A stretch of DNA of 64,000 nt from Callorhinus ursinus (lineage: Eukaryota; Chordata; Mammalia; Carnivora; Otariidae), in the NCBI RefSeq assembly GCF_003265705.1, contig NW_020312968.1, positions 5,416,349-5,480,348 on the forward strand. The letters run 5' to 3'. Below the pieces are notes generated by a model. The model searched no databases. It was not told the DNA's origin and saw only the letters and a program-made list of their open reading frames with translations. Shown here one piece after another: positions 1 through 12,339 of this stretch; the first letter of the stretch is position 1, and the number at the start of each line of letters is the position of its first letter. Both the position numbers and the translations under genes were made by a program.

Positions 1-489
1 AAGAGGTCATATATGGTGGGTCATCACCAACTTATTTTTCTGTATTAAAATAGTCCCTCTCGTTCTTCCCAGATTGTTTGTTATGCCAATTTTGGATTTC
101 GCTGTGGCATAACCCAGGGTTGAAAACGTAATGCCGATTCTCACGTATCTCCCATGCTGGTGAATAGTAGACAGGTAAGGGAACAAACTCAATGTGAGGT
201 CAGCATCAAATTATCCTTAGTAGCTTTCTTAGAGAAAATTGTTATAAGGGTGTGAAGTTAGGTTTCAGTGGCATCTATATACCTTTGTGGGAAAATTAGT
301 GGTGAGAACTGTGATTATGTTTATTATCGTAAATGATAATGTATTAAGCAAAACAAACTAACAAAACATAACTGTTGCCCTGGCCATGCACACAAATCAT
401 GCTTTCATCAACTAAGTATATTTCATGTTTACCCTTATGTTTATCAGTGAAGTGATAATTTTTATTGGGAGCTATTTGCCAAGCTTCTT
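1..489. other. Unique AT-rich sequence, nothing recognised
   Basis: No repeat family, splice-like structure or plausible coding frame could be recognised. A short antisense open frame at 7-192 has no domain and is typical of chance. Confidence 0.5.
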
Positions 490-645
490 CTATATGTTTT
501 ATATGTATTAATTTATTTAACTCTTGTAAAAATCATCTCCACTTTACAGTTAAGAAAAGAGCTTTGAAAGATGAAGTAAATTCCTAGCTAGTAAAGGCTG
601 AAAGCAAAACTGAACTGAACTCAGGCAGTATCACTACAGAACTCA
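490..645 (+). repeat. MIR SINE fragment (ancient)
   Basis: The stretch follows the 3' half of the MIR consensus: a 'taactcttgtaa' block, then 'cactttacagttaagaaaa', then a 'ctagctagtaaaggctgaaag' type core, and ends near 'aactcaggcag'. MIRs are ancient mammalian tRNA-derived SINEs, so this is a fossil. Boundaries are approximate because divergence is high. Confidence 0.7.
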
Positions 646-1412
646 AGCATCCAACCAGTACTTTATTCTGGTTTCTGAAATATGATAGCTGAAATGCTAT
701 TATAAATTTGTGACATTATGGAATTATCTAAATAAATAGAAATGCCAAATGTAAAATGACAATATTTGCCCTGAATTTTGCATGCATTTGTTTAATCATT
801 CATGTAGTCAAACAAACAAACGAAAAACAAACATGCATCTCATAGCAGGTGCTGGAGATGTAAAGATGAATAAGACACAATCCCTTCTTTAAAAAAAGTT
901 CTTGTCCTAAGGGAGAAAAGAGAAATGACATGAATATTTGCCACATAACTATATGTTTTAGTACAATGCTATATATATATTCACACGATACTTGAAAACA
1001 CAACTTTTGGGCATCTATTTCATTCTGAGGGGAGCCAGGAAGAGAAAGATTTCTCAGAGAAAAGGTTTTCCGGGATAGTTGGTGCTTGAGCCTAATTTTA
1101 AAGAATGCAATGTGAAGGGATGGAATTGTGGGTGTGGTGCTGTTGATTTGATTTAAATGCCTTTCTTTAGGAAATAGGGAGCTAGTGGTATTGGCTGTCC
1201 TAAAAAAAGGTAAAATTGTTAAAGGCAGTGGAATCTCAATGTATCCATAGCGTGGTGCAAAATGCATGTATGCTATTGAGCGGAAATCAGCTGAATTCAT
1301 AACAGCGCTATATTTCTACAATAAATAATTGCACACTGATGAAAAGTTTATACAATGAGTACATAGTGGACACTTGATATTTTGAATTTCAGTTATTTAT
1401 TCAGCACAATGG
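646..1412. other. Unique sequence without recognised features
   Basis: AT-rich non-repeat sequence. The antisense open frame at 800-1300 (166 codons) has no recognisable domain, low-complexity ends and no neighbouring splice or promoter evidence, so I read it as chance. Confidence 0.5.
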
Positions 1413-1422
1413 AAAAGGCGTA

Positions 1423-1622
1423 GGAATGCCTGAATGGCTCAGTCGGGTAAGCATCGTCTGCCTTCTGCTCGCTCAGGTCATGACCCCAAGGTTCTAGGAT
1501 TGAGCCCCATTGGGCTCCTTGCTTATTTGGGAGCCTGCTTCTCCCTCTCCCAGTGCCTGCCGCCCCCCTGCTTGTGTATGCACTGTCTCTCTCTGTCAAA
1601 TAAATAAATAAAATATTTTAAA
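1423..1622 (+). mobile_element. Can-SINE (tRNA-Lys-derived), sense
   Basis: The head 'gcctgaatggctcagtcggg' matches the tRNA-like A-box region. A degenerate B-box region ('ggattgagcccc') follows, then a CT-rich tail ending in (AAATAA)n and an A-run. Flanking TSDs are AAAAGGCGTA (1413-1422) and AAAAGGCATA (1623-1632). Can-SINEs are pol III transcribed and moved by L1 proteins. Several changes in the head suggest a moderately old copy. Confidence 0.93.
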
Positions 1623-1639
1623 AAAAGGCATAAACAGTT

Positions 1640-1860
1640 TGTGGTGCAAATCATGACTCTGTTGCTTATTAGCTAGTGAACTTGGGAAAGTTATTTTACC
1701 TTCAGGAACATCAGCATTTTCATCTATAATATGAGAAAAAATGGGAAAAAATGACTTCCTTTTTGTGTCATTGCAAGGTTTTTGAGGAAATACTTGATAA
1801 AGGGTGAGCTATGTGTTTGACACATAAAGGTACTCAGAAGTGATAATTTTTGTTATTAAT
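1640..1860 (+). repeat. MIR SINE, near full length
   Basis: It aligns along the MIR consensus: 'ttgcttattagctagtgaac', 'cttgggaaagttattttacc', 'catctataatatgagaaaa' and 'gacacataaaggtactcag'. Divergence is high, as expected for an ancient mammalian element. It starts directly beyond the young SINE's target duplication. Confidence 0.75.
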
Positions 1861-2026
1861 GCGTTAAACCTTTGTGTAATATCTACTGTAAAGTCACTGG
1901 GTTTGGCGTTTGCTCTGTGGAGCACAAAAAGGGCATGCTCGAGCTGCTTCATACAGGCTCTTAGGACGATCTGTTAACATTCCAGGGGTTGTTAAACACA
2001 ACCATCCTTGAAATCAGCCATGCAGG

Positions 2027-2028
<2 letters not shown>

Positions 2029-2076
<48 letters not shown>
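2029..2076 (+). repeat. (GT)24 dinucleotide microsatellite
   Basis: Twenty-four uninterrupted GT units. Perfect tracts of this length are usually length-polymorphic and can adopt Z-DNA. A valine/cysteine 'protein' over it is an artefact of translating the repeat. Confidence 0.97.
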
Positions 2077-2079
<3 letters not shown>

Positions 2080-2349
2080 CTCATCAATCACAGAAATTGG
2101 ACATGCTACCTACCTTTCAGGGTTTCCTTTCTCCAGAGAGCCAGTTGGTAATGCCTGAGCTGAATTTTAAAGGGTAAAATGTGGAGGGTGGAATTGAGGG
2201 AGGACTTGTGTTGATTAGATGCTAGTTAGTTGGACATGGAAATAGCACTGGACATAAACAAGGTTAAAACATATCTATGTTTTAATGTCTCTATGTGCTA
2301 TGCTTACTTATGTAGAGTGAATATCTTTGCTTCTTTGTTGGATTAATTT

Positions 2350-2905
2350 TTATCTACTCTTTGCTCAAAACAAACTATCCAGTGTCTCTCCATTTCACCC
2401 AGAGTAAAAGCCAACATTTTCAATGGCCTACAAGACTCTTAAAACTCGTTCCCTTGTAACTTCTCTGATATCATCTCCTGTTACTCCTTATTGCTTCTTA
2501 CACTACTCCAGTTAAGCACATAAGATGCTCCCACCCAGGCTCTTTGGCATGGCTTATCCTTCTCCAGGAAAACCTTTCCTCTAGGTGTGTGCAATGGCTT
2601 TCTTTCTCCCTATCTTCAGGTGTTTGCTCAAATGTGACCTATCCTTACTACTTTGTTTAAAAATCACACCCCCCATTCCAGAATTTATAATCCCCTTTCG
2701 ACTGCTATATTCTTTCATAAGACTTTTCATCTTTTAAAATAATATATGATTTATTGATTTGTGGTTTCTTTCTTCCCCTCTAGAATGTAAGAGCTATGAG
2801 GACAGGGATTTTTGTATGCTTATTTACTGTTTTATCATAGGCATCTAGAAAAGTGCTGAAGCAATAGGTATCCAAAAAAATTTATTGACTCAATGAATGT
2901 TGGAT
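2350..2905 (+). repeat. L2 LINE 3' fragment (ancient)
   Basis: Recognisable L2 3' landmarks occur in order: 'aaagccaacattttcaatgg', 'caggtgtttgctcaaatgtg', 'ctagaatgtaagagctatga', 'ggacagggatttttgt', and the terminal 'attgactcaatgaatg' block. The L2 reverse-transcriptase frame is fully decayed. Ends are approximate. Confidence 0.8.
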
Positions 2906-2993
2906 AAAGTAAAAAAATATGTATATGTGTATGTTATATATATATTTATATATAGTGCAGGGCAAGAGTTTTGATGGTTTATGATGAATTTTA

Positions 2994-3185
2994 TTTTTTT
3001 TTTAATTTTATTTATTAGAGAGAGCGAGAGAGAGCACACCAGCAGGGGAGCTGCAGGCAGAGGGAGAAGCAGGCTCCTCGCTGAGCAAGGAGCATGGAGC
3101 CCAACTTGGGACTTGATCCCAGGATCTTGGGATCATGACCTGAGCCAAGGCAGATACTTAACCAACGGAGCCACCCAGGCATCGC
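2994..3185 (-). mobile_element. Can-SINE, antisense
   Basis: Read on the minus strand it runs from a head (complement of 'gagccacccaggcatcg') through the CT-rich tail to a poly(A), seen as the T-run at 2993-3003. TSDs of 14 bp, TATGATGAATTTTA (2980-2993) and TATGATGAGTTTTA (3186-3199), differ at one base. Confidence 0.95.
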
Positions 3186-3464
3186 TATGATGAGTTTTAA
3201 GTAAAGGATCTAGAATTGCCCAATTATGTCCTATAAATAACCTCCCATCAAGATAGCTATATACAAAAATGAGAATGAGAATACCTACTATTGTTGAAAA
3301 GGCTTAAAGCATGTAGATTAGCCTCAAGTCTCAACCTCTTTCCTCTAAACCCATAACCAAACCCTTGTGGTTGAATTGTGGGGTATAGGAACTTGAAGCA
3401 AGAACAAGCATATATTAGAGAGAGAGAGGGAGTACACACTGAATAGAGAGAACACAAAACTGGG

Positions 3465-3985
3465 GTACTCAGTCTTCAAGATGGCCCCTAGTGATACTTC
3501 CTTCTGGGGTTTATAACTTTGTCTAGTTTCCTCCCGCATTGTACCAAGTTTAATTTGTGTAACCAGTAAATCTAGCAGAAATGACGGTAAGACACTTCCA
3601 AAATTAAATTGTAGGAGACACTGTGGCTCCAATTTCGGTCATACTCTATCTTAGATCACTTACTTTGGGGAAACCAGTTGTTGAGTAGGCCTCTGGAGAG
3701 ACTCATATGATGAGGAACTGAGGCTTCTGGCAATAGCCATATGAGGGAGCTTGGAAGTGGATCCCTCCACCCCAGCCCAGTCAAGCCTTCAGATGACTGA
3801 AGTTTTGTCCTACAACTTGAATGCGCTTTCATGAGAGACTTTGAACTATAACCATTCATCTAAGCTACAACTAGATTCCTGGCTCTCAGAAACTGCATGA
3901 GATGATAAAAATTCATTGTTTAAAGCTGCCAAGTTTGGGGAGATACGTTACATTGCAATATATATCTAATGAAAGCACCATTTTC
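3465..3985 (+). repeat. MLT1-like ERVL-MaLR LTR
   Basis: Several blocks match the MLT1-type LTR layout: 'cttcaagatggcccctagtg', 'gtgtaaccagtaaat', 'ggaggagcttggaagtggat' type text near 3747-3766, 'cagtcaagccttcagatgac', 'cctggctctcagaaactg', and a degraded 'taagccactaagttttgggg' terminus. It is an old solo-LTR-like copy of a non-autonomous endogenous retroelement. No internal region or coding sequence is present. The subfamily is uncertain. Confidence 0.75.
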
Positions 3986-4220
3986 ATATTAACAACAGGA
4001 AGAGGCAGAAAAGAAGGTCCAATGAAGGTTATAAATTTTACCACTTCAACGATCATTTCTTCCTATTGGAGAGACTGAGAAAAGGTGGAGGATACCTTCC
4101 TACCTCCTTATTTCCTGTATGTATCAGGCATATAGGTTGGTCACTCATACTCATTTCAGGTACTATAGACTATAATACCTCAGAGGCAAAGGTCATCCTC
4201 CCCCTCCCTCTTCCTTTTAT

Positions 4221-4412
4221 TTAAGATTTTTATTTATTTATCTGACAGAGAGAGACACAGCAAGAGAGGGAACATAAGCAGGGGGAGTGGGAGAGGGAGA
4301 AGCAGGCTTCCCGCGGAGCAGGGAACCATATGTGGGACTCGATCCCAAGACTCTGGGATCATGACCCGAGCCAAAGGCAGACGCTTAATGACTGAGCCAC
4401 CCAGGTGCCCCA
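4221..4412 (-). mobile_element. Can-SINE, antisense
   Basis: Complement of the canonical head at 4396-4412 ('gagccacccaggtgcccc'), with B-box complement 'gactcgatccc' and an A-tail seen as T-rich sequence at the left. A perfect 14-bp TSD, CCCTCTTCCTTTTA, lies at 4206-4219 and 4413-4426. Confidence 0.96.
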
Positions 4413-4426
4413 CCCTCTTCCTTTTA

Positions 4427-5948
4427 ATATGTTGTATAGTTCAAATAAGTTTTGGTAAGATGAATTCTTTAAAAATATTTTTCATGAATGAAGTTGTCAG
4501 TTTAGTGTTAGGTAATCAGTTTTTTAGTCATATTGAAGACTAAGGGAGTGGATAATACAAGAGACTTCTTGTTGATGTATTTATTTAGTACATGCACAAG
4601 AACTAAAATGAAAGTAGAGATACCACCACACAGTCAAATGCCAGTTACCTAAAGTAGCAGAGGGGATTGTAATCATAGATAATATAAAATGTCAGCTAAT
4701 TTGCCTGAGATGAACTTCTCTGCCAGAGTTGAAGCTGAGCCTCTGAGTCAAAAATTTCAAATATTGTGCATCAGAGCACTAGAAAACAGTCCCTAGGAAA
4801 TGTCCGCAGTGAAGTTAATGAATCTGGATGGTTTCTTCTACTTTTGATGACTTTTTTTTTTTTTTTTGCATCATTGGGCAAGAGTGGGCAATAGTGAGAT
4901 TGTTGAACATTGAGACAACATATTCCTAACTGAGCAGACACCAGTGATCTCAGTGGAAGGAGAAAAAAGTTCCATAGAGAAAACAAAGTGAAGAAAATTA
5001 GGATATTGGACTGGAGAATGTTGCAGATGGCAAAGGCAGTAAACTTTTTGATTTTGAAATGTCTCCTATCACCCTCAAGAGTTTTCTGATAATCTACAGT
5101 TGATCCCAGTCCCAATAAATTTGACAGCATTCATTTAAATATGCAAATTTTTACTTCAATTTTATTCCTCATCTGGGATTTAAATGTGAAGAAGGAATAA
5201 AAAATACAAGTATGAGTATGACAGAGAAATATAGGTTAAGTGGGAAACAACTATAGAATTTCTGTTTGGCAAAATCCATCTTATTATTTCAGTGGATGTT
5301 TTACTGATGGAGATTTTACCTTGATTTTATTATTAAACTTTCTTGGAATTAAAATATTTTTTCTGTATCTTTCAGTCATTTAAAGTGTGCTCCAGGAGAG
5401 AATATGAAACAACATGAAGATGGAGAAGTTTGCTTTCTGAACTCAACTCCCCCGCAGATAAGCCACCTCCACAGGCTAATATTCCCTATCTGTGACAGCC
5501 TATGCTTTGGTGACAATAACCTTTCCTGCCCAGAGCAACAGTTCTCATAAATTGTAGAAGATTATCCTTCCACGGCAGAGTCTTCAAAGTGACCACCACT
5601 CCCTATGGCAGTCTGCTTGGTTTGACAGTAGTGATATTTCCATCTTTTGGAAATAGCAATAGTAACTATGTCAAAAACCTAGGATCTGTTTAATGAAGGT
5701 TCTCCTACCTTGGGCATTTTTCCTCTGCATCCCTGGATGTTGTAATATAGGAAAATTAAATATAGTGTTTACTGTTTTCCCTTGAAATGCTGACACCATG
5801 CTTGTGCAGGCCATTATCCATTATGAAGAGGATCAGAAGGTCAGTCGGGTTTATCTGAATCTACCAAATAATTGTGCTCCAAGATCCTATAGCACCCAGA
5901 GATTATGGCGGGATGATAACTTTGATCATAGATTGTCAGAGAAGAGAT
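4427..5948. other. Unique sequence
   Basis: No repeat family recognised, apart from a 16-base T-run at 4852-4867. The antisense open frame at 4771-5130 (119 codons) translates a lysine run from that T-tract and lacks any domain; it is not credible as a gene. Confidence 0.5.
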
Positions 5949-5962
5949 AAGAGCATGTCTGA

Positions 5963-6175
5963 CGAACCATGAGAGATGATGGACTCTGAGAAACAAACTG
6001 AGGGTTCTAGAGGGGAGGGGGGTGGGGGGATGGGTTAGCCTGGTGATGGGTATTAAAGAGGGCACGTTCTGCATGGAGCACTGGGTGTTATGCACAAACA
6101 AGGAAACATGGAACACTACATCAGAAACTAATGATGTAATGTATGGTGATTAACATAACAATAAAAAATTAAAAA
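5963..6175 (+). mobile_element. 5'-truncated young L1 3' end
   Basis: It contains the last ~210 bases of the carnivore L1 3' UTR: the G-rich block after 'aacaaactgagggttctag', the 'gagcactgggtgttatg' block, and the terminal 'gattaacataacaataaaaa' plus A-tail. A perfect 14-bp TSD, AAGAGCATGTCTGA, lies at 5949-5962 and 6176-6189, proving a single target-primed insertion. Confidence 0.95.
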
Positions 6176-6189
6176 AAGAGCATGTCTGA

Positions 6190-8033
6190 AATCAATCTGG
6201 CGTAAGTCATTTTATTACAGATTCTCAAAGGGCAGCAGAAGTTCTTGATTTAAAGTTGATAGCTCCAATTTTAGGATAAGAAGAGAATTCTTTTTGTTAT
6301 GATATGGAACTAGGGAACATAGTAAAGGTGATAATAAAATAGAACCAATAAAGGTAGTATGTTGTTAATATGGAGAAGCCAAATAAAGAGAGGGAAGAAA
6401 GCCAGTATTAAAGAAAGCATGCACCATACACATTTGTCTAAAAACATGTTTGTATTTGTGCATATATAAAAAGGTAACACACTTCTTATCAATAGTGACT
6501 ACATACATATCAGGTCAACATATACAAAACAGACTTAATTTTTTCCTGTTCATTGACTACCTCTGTGTTCATTGGGTCAAATGGTCATTTGTGAATTTTG
6601 TGTTTAGTTGAGTCATAGGAAAGGGTATCACATCTATGAATTTTACAAGCTAGGATATGGTCCATCATACATAAAAAGATCTCAGTTTAGTTCTTTTCAT
6701 GTAGACCCTAGAGTGTTAAATGTTCATTAATGTGCCTCTAAGGGCAGTAGGTATGGATCTGTGAAGGATTGTTGGGGGAAGGGATGAGATCTGTGATGAC
6801 TGGTTCTGGACTTTGAGTCCTAATGTCTAGCAATATCTGCTCTGGTCCCTTAAAGCAGTCACTACCATCATTTTGAATTTTAAGTTGTCTTGGCATAAAT
6901 AATTTCAATGGAGAAGACACTTGTCATTCAGCTCCTTCAATGAACCCTTTATACTCTGACTCCAGGTTTTGCAGATACCACCCGATTAAGATTAGCCTTC
7001 TCAAGAAGACTGACCTCCATGGAGAGAATAGAAAAATGCAAAAGCTTTTTCACAAGTAAGGCAGACAACTTGGCACTCACATGTTTATGAAACATTAATA
7101 AATTGGCATTTGGGTTTACGTCCTAATCTCTTATGAATTTGGCTGAATAAATCAGCCACTTGAGTCTGTTCAGCTCTGAGTTGCCAGAAAAAAATCCAGT
7201 TTGGGGACCTATGAACCTGAGGAACAACCTTGACCTGGATTTGTCTTCTGAAGTGAGGGGTTTGCTCTCTTCCTGCCTGGGAAGCCAGAAAGCTTTGTAT
7301 GTTTGGTCTCTCTTTAACTTCACCAACGCCACATTTTTGTCAGTTTAATGTGGTAGGAAAACTTTACAAAAACAATTCATAGTGAAGGGATATGATTTTA
7401 TAATACACAAAATCATTTTGTCAACTGTAAGGTAACAATATCCCTATCAAAATCCTTTTTTTTTTGAAAAATAAAACTGTAACAGTCATCATAAATATTA
7501 CCACCTATAAGGCTTCAGAGATGCTGTCTAGATAACACTAAAATATATTACCATGTCATGATATTTGGCTTATTTTCTATTGAGGAAATATGTCTACACT
7601 AATGGTTTTTAAATTGTGGTTTGTGAGTTTTACAAATGCTGCAAAAACCAACTGTTTGGTTTGGGGCTGTTTCTAGGGTAGGGGAATGTTATGAGTTAAG
7701 TTTGGTTACTGCATTTGTCTGCATATCCATCCTGACTTCAAACTCCTTTCCTTGATCAGACACTTTTATACAAGACTTTTGTAAGCTCTTATTTAAATAA
7801 AAAGTACCTGGACTTTAAACACATTCACATTACGGTCCCACAAGACTTAAAAGGATACTGAATCATATGCAAATACTGTGTGTTTATAAGGTTAGTTTCA
7901 CTAAACTCTTCCTTTGAGTGGAAAGAGAAATACATCACACACACACGGACACAGACACACATGCACATGCACAATACAACACAATATACACATACTAATG
8001 TCACCTCTCACTTATAAAGTGAATGCCAATAAG
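6190..8033. other. Unique sequence with an AC-rich tract
   Basis: Mostly unclassified AT-rich sequence. An imperfect AC-rich simple repeat spans about 7934-7992. Two overlapping open frames on opposite strands (7123-7332 and 7160-7348) mirror each other and show no domain. Confidence 0.5.
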
Positions 8034-8043
8034 AGATCTAAGA

Positions 8044-8255
8044 GGGGCGCCTGAGGGGCTCAGTCAGTTGAGCAGCTGACTCTAGGTTTTGGCTCAGGTC
8101 ATGATCTCAGGGTCCTAGGATCGAGCCCCGTGTTGGGCTCCCTGCTCAGGGGGCAGTTTGCTTGAGGAGTCTCTCTCTCCCTTTCCCTTTGCCCCTCCCC
8201 CTGCGCACACTCTCTCCCTTTCTCTCTCAAATAAATAAATAAATCTTAAAAAAAT
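8044..8255 (+). mobile_element. Can-SINE, sense
   Basis: Head at 8046 ('ggcgcctgaggggctcagtc'), body with 'ctgactctaggttttggctc' (an older subfamily signature), then an extended pyrimidine tail and (AAAT)n. TSDs AGATCTAAGA (8034-8043) and AGATCCAAGA (8256-8265) differ at one base. Confidence 0.94.
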
Positions 8256-8265
8256 AGATCCAAGA

Positions 8266-9079
8266 ACTTTATAGGTCTTTATATTTTTAACACTTACTAC
8301 TCTGTGACCAATAGGAAAGATAACATTTCAAAATATTTGGGAATTGCACATATTTAAAATTACTTTATATTTCTTTATCATAGTATTCTTTCCTTTTGCC
8401 ATTTTATTTTAAAATATGCCATATTTCTTTCCTTCCTCCCTTTTTATAAAATTTTAATTTCCCTTTGGCAGTTAAATAATATTCTAAAATAAAAACTATG
8501 GGAATTTATAATAAAATTACTATTCCTTTTTCCCATTTCCACTTCTTCAATAAAATTAGAGGAATGCCAGTGATTGCAGTAATCTGATTGGGAATTTAAA
8601 TGCAAAGAAAATTCTAAATTGTGGTTCCCACAGCAACTATAAAAAGACACTCAACATGACTGCATATTTATATTAAGATATAAAACTTAACAACTTCCCC
8701 AGTTATACAAATGCTATATAAAAACAAAGGGGTGGAATTATGGTTGCTATGGGAATCACAACTCTGAACCTACTGACTTTTGGAAGTTTAAATATACTGA
8801 CATAGAATTTCACACTGAATATTACATAGGTACAGGAACATGCACGGGATTAGAGACAAACATGTGGCAAATGACATGAAATGAAATAATGAAAGAAAAT
8901 GTCACTCTCATGCCTAAATGTCTCCTATTTATGGATCAGTCCCTCTCATTCCGATAACATATCACCTCTGAAAACAGAGCAAAATATTCCTAGGTTATGC
9001 TTTGTGAAGTGACGGTGTATGGTACTAATCTCTCCAGTTTGGTGTGATGGCTTAACTACTCTTAAATGTAAGGAGTGAG
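8266..9079. other. Very AT-rich unique sequence
   Basis: No recognisable gene or repeat; open frames here are short and composition-driven. Confidence 0.5.
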
Positions 9080-9250
9080 TATGGGCATTGCAGACATAAA
9101 GACCTCAGTATGAATCTTAGCGTGGCAATTTACTAGCCAAATAACTTCATTGTCTTTTCCTAAAATCAGGGTAATAATTCTTATTTTATAGTATTTTATG
9201 AAACTGAAATGGGATAAGATACACAAACTTCCTAGCCAAGACAGACAATT
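9080..9250 (+). repeat. MIR SINE fragment
   Basis: It follows the MIR middle and 3' parts: 'gacctcagtatgaatcttag', 'gcaatttactagccaaataa', 'cttttcctaaaatcagggta'. Strongly diverged; boundaries approximate. Confidence 0.65.
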
Positions 9251-10159
9251 AATATGTGGATTCCTCCCTTTCAAAACTCAACACATTTGGCTAGAAGGCA
9301 TTTCTTATTTCACTAATCTATTTAATTTAATTAATCAATTAATTTTTTGAGAATGTCTACCTGCTGTAGGAAATTTTTTTTAAAAAGGTAGTATTCACCT
9401 TTAACCTCATGGAAATAATATTCTAGTTAGGTAATAAAATAAATAATATTTTCATAAAGTTTATCATTACAAAATACTTAAATATATGATTTTTAAGAAA
9501 CATGCAAAAAGATTTTATTCCCTGCTTTGAGCTATACTTAATTCTCATTCTTTTACAATAAGCAATAAGTTTCAGGAAAACAGAGGACAATGATAATTAC
9601 ATAATTTCTTATTCAAAACACTATTAAACAACAGTCAGATCCTATTGGCATTGGTCAACTTTCTGCTTGGGTAATTTCTTTTTTTCCCTAAAGGTCTCAG
9701 CAGTTCTGCATTTTCTCTTTTCTTGAGTGGAGGTGGAGAAGAGGCTTTTCCCCAGAACTAGGAGGCTGCTCCAGAGAGGAGAGCTATTTAATCATTTATT
9801 ATTACTCATTCTTATTATCATCTCATTCTCTGTATAGAAATGCAAGTGGTATTATGATCCAATCATAACTTCAGTAATGTATCAGAGGTATTCTCATGGG
9901 TGGTTTCTTCTCTTCATTTCTTACCAGGGCCACAACATCTTGGACAGAGCCGTCTTGCAGAGAGAATTAAAAAAAAATTTTTAAAAATTAAAATCTTACA
10001 TGTGCACTATAATGACTACAACATCTCTTCTGAAAGGACAAATCAAATCATAGTGTAACATATGTAATATTTTGGATCATTAGTTTAAATTATTCTTCCC
10101 GGTGTTTTAATGGTATTAGGAAAGCTTCAAGCCTATATACTGGAATTTAACTAAGTGTC
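9251..10159. other. Unique AT-rich sequence
   Basis: No family recognised. It includes short A/T homopolymers, for example around 9970-9990, and no coding frame. Confidence 0.5.
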
Positions 10160-10250
10160 TTCTAAAATACCTACTTTGTTGAATACTTACGCTCATGATA
10201 GTTTTGAGGAAACTAAGGAACAGAGGCTATTCAAATAATATCCCCTAGGT

Positions 10251-10490
10251 CAGGGTTTCTCAAATTTTGACAGCAAACCATAGAAGGAAATGCATTTTAC
10301 ATTACAACCCCTCATACACAAACCCACCCCCATACTTAAACACAACTGAAATAGAGGTTTCACAGAGCAACTCACATTTGCTACACATGATGTACTGTGA
10401 TCTATTCTTTCAAAAAAAATTCTGGTTGCAATCCATTAAATTGATTTTATGACCTACTAATGGCCTTCTGTTCCTAGTTTGGAAAAACCT
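10251..10490 (-). mobile_element. Small hAT-like DNA transposon remnant
   Basis: The left end 'cagggtttctcaaattt' and right end 'ctagtttggaaaaacctag' are imperfect inverted complements of each other. The inner text 'gttgcaatccattaaattga' and 'gacctactaatggcc' resembles non-autonomous hAT elements of the MER type. No transposase frame is present. Family and orientation are tentative. Confidence 0.5.
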
Positions 10491-10554
10491 AGAGCACATT
10501 TTAAAAAAGTAACGCAACTTAGATTTGGATAAACCAAATTCTCTGAATGATATC

Positions 10555-10633
10555 CAACCAGCCAGCCAGCCAGCCAGCTAGCCATCCATCTATCCATCAT
10601 TTATCTATCATCTGTCTATTGATTAATCTATCT
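10555..10633 (+). repeat. Compound tetranucleotide repeat (CCAG)n/(TCTA)n-like
   Basis: Five CCAG-type units starting near 10558 grade into CCAT and CTAT units. The imperfect right side suggests an old, interrupted microsatellite. Confidence 0.85.
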
Positions 10634-10639
10634 GGAGGA

Positions 10640-10810
10640 TATATGACCTTGAGCAAGTTATTTATTTTTTCTGCACCTTAGTTTATTTTTAACATGGGGA
10701 AATATTAATACCTTCTCATAAATTGCAAATGAATTAATGTGAATTTCTTTGAATAGTGCCTGACACATAGTAAGTGTTATGCAGAGTTAATTGTTAGCCT
10801 TACTGTTACT
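10640..10810 (+). repeat. MIR SINE fragment
   Basis: The order 'gaccttgagcaagttattta', 'gcaccttagtttatttttaa', 'gcctgacacatagtaagtgt' is the MIR core and 3' region. Moderately well preserved. Confidence 0.8.
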
Positions 10811-12339
10811 AACAGAACATGCAATGCTCACAGTGTGCCCTATGATTGCCGTGGGAGCTAAGATGAATAGAATAAATTCTACCTTAAGGAGCTGACAATA
10901 TATTATGGAGTAGATATTGGAAAGTAAATAATTCTGACATAGGGCATGAGTTTTATGATAGATGATATTTGATCAGTTTACTGTGGTAACAGGTACCTCA
11001 AATACTCAAACACCTTGGTTGCTTAGATTTCTTTTTGAAAATTCCTTAATCTCCAAGGAGGAGTACTCGTGAATTCACGCATTCATTAAGGTTTCTCCTC
11101 TCTGCTGTTCTTCCAGTGCCACACCGCTGCTCTGGCTTCTGCTTATGCAGGTGCCACCACACTCCTCCAAACACTGTCCTGCTATCTGTTGCTTCCTTCT
11201 GAACCATCTCTACCTGCCACTGCCACCGCCCTGATGCTCAGCTCAGCCCCTCTGCCATTCAAGCTGAGGGGCAGCCTGCCTGAGCATGCTGCTCATCCCT
11301 GCCACTCATCGCAGCCCCTGCTGCTCATGGAGTTCTGGGCAGTCTTTCTGAAGAAGCTGCCCTTTGTATCTTACAAAGGACCCATACCAGGATTACTGGA
11401 GCATTGAGTCATTCCAGAAGTTTGTGTCTAGCACTTTTTAGTTTTCTCCAAAGCTGTTTGCTTCCAAGGTGCTGATGTGCCTTTGAGTTTTACCCAGAAC
11501 ACTTGATTCTTCCTGATTCTCAGCTTCTTTTGCTAGGAGGGCTCATCATGCCAGATCCTGTACTCCCTTATGACATATTTTTTTCTCAGAGACTCAGTAG
11601 TGTCCTCAGGCAATTTGGCTTCTGAATGACTCGTTCAATTTTCCAGGCATTTATGAATATATCTGAATCCCAAGTGTGATATTATGTGAGTCACTTTCCA
11701 AAAGAACTTTTAAACCCAGTGATATGCTAGCAAATGTTTAATAGCCAGCAAGCCTAAAGGGTGGTGGTGGAGGGGCTGGGGGGGGGGCCCTGATTTGTAG
11801 CATTTGCTGATTTCCATGGTGTAAATACTCCCAGTGTGGCCAATTTCAGGGTACCACTGGGGAATTGGGAAGTGAAGCCTACATTCAGCTCTTGGACTGA
11901 CATGAGTTAGCTCCAGTACACCACTACTGATAACCTACGCTGAACCACGAATATAACCAGATATCTGGGTGATTGAGGTGTTGCAATACTCCATGAGCCA
12001 AATATATCCAAGTCTAGCCAGGTCACTGTGTTGCACACACGTATGTACATATACACATATATACACTGACAGGAACATGCATAATGACACATAGCAGTAA
12101 GGAAGAACTGAGTCATTGACATGTAAATAAGTTGGATTTTTCCTCTGCTGTGATCCTTCAGCACTTGGTAGGTATGTCTGTTACAGTCCTTCGTATCATA
12201 TTACATTCATTTGTTGCTATATGTTCCTTCCCAGCTGGATTTTCTTTCATATTTTAGCATGTAGATAACATATTTTTATGTAATTCACAACTATATATTT
12301 TCTCATTTAAAGTATATAATTAAATGGTTTTAGTATATT
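10811..12339. other. Unique sequence with a GC-richer patch
   Basis: About 11100-11420 is notably richer in C and G than its surroundings and holds a 72-codon open frame (11189-11407) that I do not recognise. It shows no convincing domain or splice sites. A run of ten G lies at 11778-11787. Confidence 0.45.

Noticed and set aside
1423..1500. tRNA-like A and B boxes at SINE heads considered as tRNA genes
   Set aside because: The cloverleaf is not preserved, and each is followed by a CT-rich tail, A-run and target duplication, as in Can-SINEs.
2981..3190. Short open frames ending in STRGAAG or [13 protein letters not shown] peptides at several places
   Set aside because: They translate Can-SINE bodies in one or other orientation; the same peptide recurs wherever a SINE lies.
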